Below, piece after piece: positions 58,929-64,000 of a stretch of 64,000 nt of DNA. The stretch's first letter is position 1, and every line of letters begins with the position of its first letter. Source of the stretch: Phenylobacterium sp. J367 (GTDB lineage: Bacteria; Pseudomonadota; Alphaproteobacteria; Caulobacterales; Caulobacteraceae); contig NZ_JAJONA010000001.1 in assembly GCF_024699985.1 (NCBI RefSeq), positions 1,984,001-2,048,000 of the forward strand, read 5' to 3'. The notes under the pieces are model-generated. The model did not search any database, was not told the origin of the DNA, and worked only from the letters and a program-made list of their open reading frames with translations. A program made the translations under genes and the position numbers.

Positions 58929-59246
58929 TCAGCGGCGCGGCGGTTTCGCTCCTCTCGTCTGACCCACTTCAGCATCCGAACGGCTTGGTAGAGCCACCAC
59001 ATCATATTTCCACTGCCACGACGAGTAGAGGAACGGCGTGCCCTGCATGTCGGTCAGCTTGGCACGGATCCGGAAGCGGGTCCCCACCGGGTAGTTGCGG
59101 CTCAAAGCCTTGGAGCATTCGACGCGCAGGTGGGTCGGGTAGGGACCGCCAGGCACAGGGCGAATGTGCGCGGCGCCCGTCTTGCCGGGAATGAAGCTCT
59201 CAACCTCGATCCATTCGTAGCCATCGCGCGCCACCGGCATCGTCAT
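58929..59246 (-). CDS. Hypothetical small soluble protein in island
   Basis: 105 residues. It has beta-strand-like segments (YEWIEVESFIPGKTGAAHIR, TRFRIRAKLTDMQGTPFLY, WQWKYDVVALPS) and a basic tail. It converges on the PUA-like gene with 21 bp between them and diverges from the gene at 59326. No family recognised. Confidence 0.55.
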   Translation of the reverse strand: MTMPVARDGYEWIEVESFIPGKTGAAHIRPVPGGPYPTHLRVECSKALSRNYPVGTRFRIRAKLTDMQGTPFLYSSWQWKYDVVALPSRSDAEVGQTRGAKPPRR

Positions 59247-59325
59247 TTCCCCCTTCGCGTGCCGAGAAGATCGCAGCCATCCGTTATTCGGGACCTAACC
59301 GGCACCGATCAGGCGAACCCGGTTC

Positions 59326-60402
59326 ATGGGCACGCTTTGGTTGACGATCCGGGCTTCCGTGAGAGCCTTCCTGCCTATTTGCGGAGGGCATGTGCGCGAC
59401 GGCGAACCGCTTGGCTGGACAACCGATCTTCTCGTCGCGTTTGACGGTCTTGCACCGGGCCTGATCCGGCGGCTGATGGTCTCCGCACCCATGGTGCGCC
59501 AGGCCATCTTTCTAACCCTCGCTGAATGGGACAGCTTCCCCGCGACCGGCCCGGATGCACCTGCACGCGACGTGGCGGAGAGCCTGGCTGAGGTGCTCCG
59601 CAGCGGGTGGGCCAAGGAGATCATCGCTCACCAGTTCGGGACGGTCCCTGACGGCCTTCTGCCTGCATTGGAGCGGATCGGCCCCGCACCAATGAACCTC
59701 CCGCAAAGCTATTCCCGACTGTGGGAGATGTTCACCGATGGAGACCAGCGCAAAGCCGCCGCGCTGCGGGACGTGCAGGAGATCACCGCCGGCACCATCC
59801 GCATCCTCGACGCCCTCGACCCGCTCTTGGTGCATCCGGCGACCTTGCAGAGGGTGGATTCGGTTCCGCAGGCCGTCGATCTCAGTCGAGCGGTTCGCTT
59901 CATCCAAGCAGCCTGCTCAACCGCCACTGACGAGGCTATCTCGGCGGCCATCGCGCAGATGAGGTCTGCCGATGGGCTACCGAGGTTGATCGATCGGTTC
60001 GTGCGGCGAGCCGACCGCTTCCCTCACCAACCGGTGGCTGGCGATCACGAGCTTCGGCCGCTCGCGACCGCCCGCGCCATGACCCAGGCTGGCCGGGAGT
60101 ATCGCAATTGCCTCGCTTCCATGATCGGCGAGGCCCTGGTTGGCCGGGTGGCATTCGCCGAGTTCGTCGGCACGACGGGCAAAGCGGTCTGCGAGTTCCG
60201 GCCGCTGTCGGGAGACCGGGGCTGGCTGCTCGTGGACGTTCACACGCTCCGCAACGGATTGGCCCCTCGCGACCTGCGCTCAGCAGCCGAACAGAAGTGT
60301 GCGGCCGTGGGCATCCCGCACATTGCGTCACCGGATGCAGGTGATTGGCGAAGCGTGCGGCGTGCGATCCGGCACCACGATGCGCTCGGCCTCCTCGCAT
60401 GA
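59326..60402 (+). CDS. Hypothetical protein with PcfJ-like C-terminal region
   Basis: 358 residues. The first 250 are helical with no known motif. The C-terminal part (REYRNCLASMIGEALVGRVA, ICEF-like FRPLSGDRGWLLVDVHTLRN, then an Ala/Arg-rich helix) loosely resembles the C-terminal domain of PcfJ-type proteins carried by mobile elements. The similarity is by eye and weak. The ATG at 59326 lacks a strong ribosome-binding site. Confidence 0.55.
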   Translation: MGTLWLTIRASVRAFLPICGGHVRDGEPLGWTTDLLVAFDGLAPGLIRRLMVSAPMVRQAIFLTLAEWDSFPATGPDAPARDVAESLAEVLRSGWAKEIIAHQFGTVPDGLLPALERIGPAPMNLPQSYSRLWEMFTDGDQRKAAALRDVQEITAGTIRILDALDPLLVHPATLQRVDSVPQAVDLSRAVRFIQAACSTATDEAISAAIAQMRSADGLPRLIDRFVRRADRFPHQPVAGDHELRPLATARAMTQAGREYRNCLASMIGEALVGRVAFAEFVGTTGKAVCEFRPLSGDRGWLLVDVHTLRNGLAPRDLRSAAEQKCAAVGIPHIASPDAGDWRSVRRAIRHHDALGLLA

Positions 60403-60678
60403 CTCGCCTGCGCGACCTTTAGGACGCGCGAGTTCAGCGGCGACGAAGACTAGGTGCTCGCGGCTGCCCGGTCGCCATGGCGGTGGATAGCCGCGCCTGG
60501 GCGCCTGTGCACTCGGGGCGTCGTCCGATAAGAAGTGGGGGAGGTCGTCGGGCGGGGCCTCGAAGTCGCACCTGCATGTCACGCGGCCGGACCGCTGCTC
60601 CATGATTGGTGCGGGCGCCCGGCTCATCAGCGGTTGGGACGGCTCACCGTCCAGGTGCGGGTTAGATTCGGTGCGGGA
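60403..60678 (+). promoter_or_regulatory. Gap before the methyltransferase-helicase operon
   Basis: 276 bp with no supported gene. The methyltransferase frame is open back to 60535, but that stretch reads as low-quality coding sequence (many Arg, His, Cys), so it is more likely leader and promoter. Confidence 0.35.
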
Positions 60679-63441
60679 ATGAACGCGGTTGAAATCGAAG
60701 AGGCAGTCTCCGCCCTTGCGGAGCAGCCGTTTGACCCCAACGAGTTTCCCTTCTCGTTCCTGGAAGCGTTCGGGAACAAGGAGACCACGATCCGGCGGCT
60801 GCGCTCTGGCGCGTCGAACAAGTCCGATGCGGGTGGAGTGTTACAGACCAATCACATCCACCTGGCGGTGGCCCCGAGCGGCCAAGTTACGGCTACGCTC
60901 GCAACCCTGAAGGCCAGTCCCGCGACCGTGAGGGCCAAGGCCAAGTTCGTGCTCGCCACGGATGGCGACACGTTCGAGGCTGAGGATCTGGAGACCGGCG
61001 AGACGGTCGCCTGCGCGTATCGCGACTTCCCGGACCACTTCGGCTTCTTCCTTCCGCTCGCCGGCATCACCACGGTTCGCCAGGTCCGGGAAAGCTCCTT
61101 CGACATACGGGCCACGAGCCGTCTGAACAGGCTCTACGTCGAGTTGCTTAAGGACAACCCGGACTGGGGCGCGGCCGAGCGGCGGCCCGACATGAACCAT
61201 TTCATGGCACGGCTGATCTTCTGCTTCTTCGCCGAGGACACAGACATCTTCAACGGCACTCGGCTGTTCACCACCACGGTCGAGCGGATGAGTGCGCGGG
61301 ACTCGTCCAACACCCATGAGGTGATCGGCGAGATATTCCGCGCCATGAACACAAAGACCGCTGACCGGGCCAACGCAGGGCTGTCGCGCTGGGTCGATGG
61401 CTTTCCCTACGTGAACGGCGGGCTCTTCTCCGGTGGCCTCGCAGTCCCACGTTTCAGCCGCATCGCGCGCTCTTATCTCCTCCACATCGGTAGCCTCGAT
61501 TGGACGAGGATCAACCCCGACATCTTCGGATCCATGATCCAGGCGGTCGCCGACGACGAGGAGCGTGGTGCCCTCGGGATGCACTACACCAGCGTTCCGA
61601 ACATCCTGAAGGTGTTGAACCCGCTCTTCCTCGACGACCTGCGCGAGCGTCTCGAAGAGGCAGGCGATAACCCCCGCAAGCTCCTCAATCTTCGCAATCG
61701 GATGGCGAAGATCCGCGTCTTCGACCCGGCGTGCGGGAGCGGCAACTTCCTCGTCATTGCCTACAAGCAGATGCGGGAGATCGAGGCAGAAATTAATCGG
61801 AGGCGGGGCGAGGAGGGGCGTCCTTCCGAAATCCCAGCGACCAATTTCCGTGGGATTGAACTCCGCGACTTCCCGGCTGAGGTTGCGCGCCTGGCCCTCA
61901 TCATTGCCGAGTTTCAGTCGGACGTGATGTATCGTGGGAAACGGTTGGCTCTCGCAGAGTTCCTGCCGCTCGACTCAGAGAATTGGATCACCTGCGGAAA
62001 CGCGCTCCGGCTTAACTGGTTAAACATCTGCCCCCCGACAGGAACTGGCGTAAAGTTAGTATCAGACGATCTTTTTCGCACGCCGCTTGAACAGCCGGAG
62101 ATCGACTTCGAAAACGAAGGTGGTGAAACTTATATCTGCGGAAATCCTCCGTTCAAAGGAGCTCGGAAGCAAACGAGGGCGCAAAAGGAGGACATGGATT
62201 TCGTATTCGGAGGTGGAAACGCCTATAAGGACTGCGACTACGTGACCGCATGGTTCTTGAAAGCGTCTGAGTATTCAAATCACACCCATACGAAGTTCGC
62301 TTTCGTTTCCACAAACTCAATATCCCAGGGCGAACAGGTCCAGCACCTTTGGGAGCGGCTCTATCAGAACGGCGATTCTATTATTTTCTGCCATACGAAG
62401 TTTAGATGGTCCAATAGCGCATCTAACAACGCCGGTGTTTGGTGTGTTATAGTCGGCGTGGGGCGCGATAGATCCTCTCAAAGAATCATCTTTACTGGCG
62501 ACACGCGCCGTTCGGTCACGACGATTTCCCCCTATCTAATTCCGGGTGAAGAAGATTTCATCCGCAAGGCGGATGCTCCGCTTTCAGCAGACATGCCCAA
62601 ACTCGTCTCCGGGAACATGGCCAGAGACGATGGCGGTCTCATTTTGGAGAACGCCGAGCGGGACGCATTAATCGCGGAGTTCCCTGAGGCGCGAAAGTTC
62701 CTGAAGCCACTGATTGGAACAAGTGAAGTTCGGCAAAGCACTCGCCGCTGGTGCCTATGGCTCGAAGACTCCGACGTGGACAAAGCCTTGGCGATCCCTC
62801 CGTTGCGGGCACGAATAGCTCATGTGCGTGCTTTTCGGACCGCCTCCTCGGCAAAGACGACGCAGGCTTACGCAAAGATTGCTCATAAGTTCGCTCAGCG
62901 ATCCCACCAACGGAGTCCGTCCATTGTCGTCCCAAAGAACACTACAGACGAGATAAAATACGTTACTCCAATCTACGTCGATGAATATACCATTACGACA
63001 GATCTTGCGTTTGTCAGCTACACCTCCGAGCTATGGACGTTGGCAGTTATCGCATCGACTCTACACAGAGTGTGGACGGCGGCCATATCGGGCGGGCTGG
63101 GTTCAGGTATTCGCTACTCATCCCAGCTTACCTATAACTCCTTCCCGCTTCCTGCACTGACGGCGAAGCAGAAGGCGGACCTAAGCGCATGTGCTGCTGA
63201 CATTCTGCTCGCGCGCGAAGCGCAGTTCCCAGCCTCACTCGCGGATATTTATGACCAAGACGAGCTGCCACTAGATATTCAGGCCGCTCACGAGCGTAAC
63301 GATGAGGTCTTAGAGCGCATCTATATCGGGCGGCGGTTTCGGAATGACACCGAGCGGCTAGAGAAGTTGTTTGAGCTATACACTAAGCTCACCAAAGGGG
63401 CTGGTGCGGCGAAAAGGCGGAAGGCGGGGGCGAGCGCATGA
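60679..63441 (+). CDS. MmeI-like adenine-specific DNA methyltransferase (class I SAM-dependent)
   Basis: 920 residues, near the 919 of MmeI. An N-terminal domain ends around FGFFLPLAGI. A helical spacer follows (RPDMNHFMARLIFCFFAEDT). The methyltransferase core has SAM motif I FDPACGSGNFLVIAYKQ at residue 348 on and motif IV CGNPPFKGAR (Asn489), typical of N6-adenine methylation. The target-recognition region and helical C-terminus complete it. I see no clean D...ExK nuclease motif at the N-terminus, unlike classical type IIL enzymes. GC content falls after about 61990. It overlaps the helicase gene by ATGA. Confidence 0.85.
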   Translation: MNAVEIEEAVSALAEQPFDPNEFPFSFLEAFGNKETTIRRLRSGASNKSDAGGVLQTNHIHLAVAPSGQVTATLATLKASPATVRAKAKFVLATDGDTFEAEDLETGETVACAYRDFPDHFGFFLPLAGITTVRQVRESSFDIRATSRLNRLYVELLKDNPDWGAAERRPDMNHFMARLIFCFFAEDTDIFNGTRLFTTTVERMSARDSSNTHEVIGEIFRAMNTKTADRANAGLSRWVDGFPYVNGGLFSGGLAVPRFSRIARSYLLHIGSLDWTRINPDIFGSMIQAVADDEERGALGMHYTSVPNILKVLNPLFLDDLRERLEEAGDNPRKLLNLRNRMAKIRVFDPACGSGNFLVIAYKQMREIEAEINRRRGEEGRPSEIPATNFRGIELRDFPAEVARLALIIAEFQSDVMYRGKRLALAEFLPLDSENWITCGNALRLNWLNICPPTGTGVKLVSDDLFRTPLEQPEIDFENEGGETYICGNPPFKGARKQTRAQKEDMDFVFGGGNAYKDCDYVTAWFLKASEYSNHTHTKFAFVSTNSISQGEQVQHLWERLYQNGDSIIFCHTKFRWSNSASNNAGVWCVIVGVGRDRSSQRIIFTGDTRRSVTTISPYLIPGEEDFIRKADAPLSADMPKLVSGNMARDDGGLILENAERDALIAEFPEARKFLKPLIGTSEVRQSTRRWCLWLEDSDVDKALAIPPLRARIAHVRAFRTASSAKTTQAYAKIAHKFAQRSHQRSPSIVVPKNTTDEIKYVTPIYVDEYTITTDLAFVSYTSELWTLAVIASTLHRVWTAAISGGLGSGIRYSSQLTYNSFPLPALTAKQKADLSACAADILLAREAQFPASLADIYDQDELPLDIQAAHERNDEVLERIYIGRRFRNDTERLEKLFELYTKLTKGAGAAKRRKAGASA

Positions 63442-64000
63442 CGAAAGAAGTTAAATCGGTCCCGTCCGTTTCGGTCTCTTATGCCCGGAGCGGCAGCTCA
63501 ACCAAGGCCAACGCTCTAGGGATGCGGCCGATGCAAGAGCGCGCCTACGAGAAACGGGGCGAACAATACCTGCTCATCAAGTCCCCTCCCGCTTCGGGAA
63601 AAAGCCGCGCGCTCATATTCATCGCGCTCGACAAGCTCGCGAACCAGAGCCTGAAGCAAGCAATCATTGTCGTGCCGGAAAAGTCCATCGGCGCGAGCTT
63701 CAATGACGAGCTGCTGACCAGATTCGGCTTCTGGGCCGACTGGCGGGTGGAGCCGAAATGGAACCTCTGCAACGCGCCTGGCTCCGATAACGGCGGCAAG
63801 GTCAGCTCCGTCGGCGCCTTCCTTGAGAGCGATGACCAGGTGCTGGTCTGCACCCATGCGACGTTCCGGTTCGCCGTGGACAAGTTCGGCGTAGAGGCTT
63901 TCGACGACCGCCTGATCGCCGTGGATGAGTTTCACCACGTCTCCGCGAACCCGGACAACAAGCTCGGCCTGCACCTCGGCCAGTTCATCGCCCGAGACCG
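63438..64000 (+). CDS. SF2 DEAD/DEAH-like helicase, truncated by window end
   Basis: At least 187 residues, running off the window. N-terminal helicase domain: Q-like LGMRPMQERAYEKRGEQY, Walker A IKSPPASGKSRALIF, motif Ia AIIVVPEKS, VLVCTHATFRF and Walker B/motif II LIAVDEFHHVSANPD (DEFH). This resembles the motor subunit of restriction systems. Its ATG lies inside the methyltransferase stop (ATGA at 63438-63441), so the two are made together. Other partners would lie beyond 64000. Confidence 0.85.
   Translation, partial: MTKEVKSVPSVSVSYARSGSSTKANALGMRPMQERAYEKRGEQYLLIKSPPASGKSRALIFIALDKLANQSLKQAIIVVPEKSIGASFNDELLTRFGFWADWRVEPKWNLCNAPGSDNGGKVSSVGAFLESDDQVLVCTHATFRFAVDKFGVEAFDDRLIAVDEFHHVSANPDNKLGLHLGQFIARD

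Noticed and set aside
60328..60627. 99-codon minus-strand frame before the methyltransferase
   Set aside because: It overlaps the 3' end of the gene at 59326, has no ribosome-binding site or motif, and its composition looks random.

Overview
This window is about 70% GC and reads as chromosome of an alphaproteobacterium in the Caulobacteraceae, probably Phenylobacterium or a close relative. The evidence is a podJ polarity gene with CtrA-like and GANTC (CcrM) sites in its promoter, three large TonB-dependent receptors, and an alphaproteobacterial gene style. The genus is inferred from protein character only.

Layout: 0-9 kb holds an MprF-type membrane protein, podJ, a TauE/SafE exporter with its TIGR02186 partner, an ABC-F ATPase and PdeM. 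9-19 kb holds an Lhr-type helicase, an enoyl-reductase-like protein, an XRE regulator, the first of two paralogous double-winged-helix regulators (the second is at 17.8-18.7 kb), a periplasmic carbonic anhydrase, and envelope and lipoproteins. 19-26 kb holds a DinG-like helicase, an aromatic amino acid group (prephenate dehydrogenase, HisC-type aminotransferase, chorismate mutase), and a degenerate histidine kinase fused to a receiver. 26-32 kb holds two TonB receptors. 32-41 kb holds queC-queE-queD, aroC, a DnaJ-like protein, pdxH, a phosphotransferase/kinase fusion, an AlkK-like acyl-CoA ligase and an MBL/Blh pair. 41-54 kb holds orphan oligopeptide permeases, a third TonB receptor with double terminators, two tandem TPR-sulfotransferases coupled to a retropepsin-like lipoprotein, and sppA.

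At 54.4-54.7 kb are tRNA-Pro(CGG) on the minus strand and tRNA-Gln(TTG) on the plus strand. A tyrosine recombinase starts 85 bp past the tRNA-Gln, so everything from there to the window end looks like a genomic island. Its cargo is a serine recombinase, several hypothetical proteins, and an MmeI-like adenine methyltransferase translationally coupled to a truncated SF2 helicase. That pair is the best candidate for an incompletely seen defence system. The right end of the island lies outside the window.

Many otherwise well-conserved genes carry single-base frameshifts, 17 in all. Nearly all fall in short G or C runs, and removing or restoring one base recovers a family-length protein each time. 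I treat these as probable sequencing or assembly errors and annotate the repaired genes as CDS, stating where each break is. No CRISPR array, rRNA or insertion sequence was seen.
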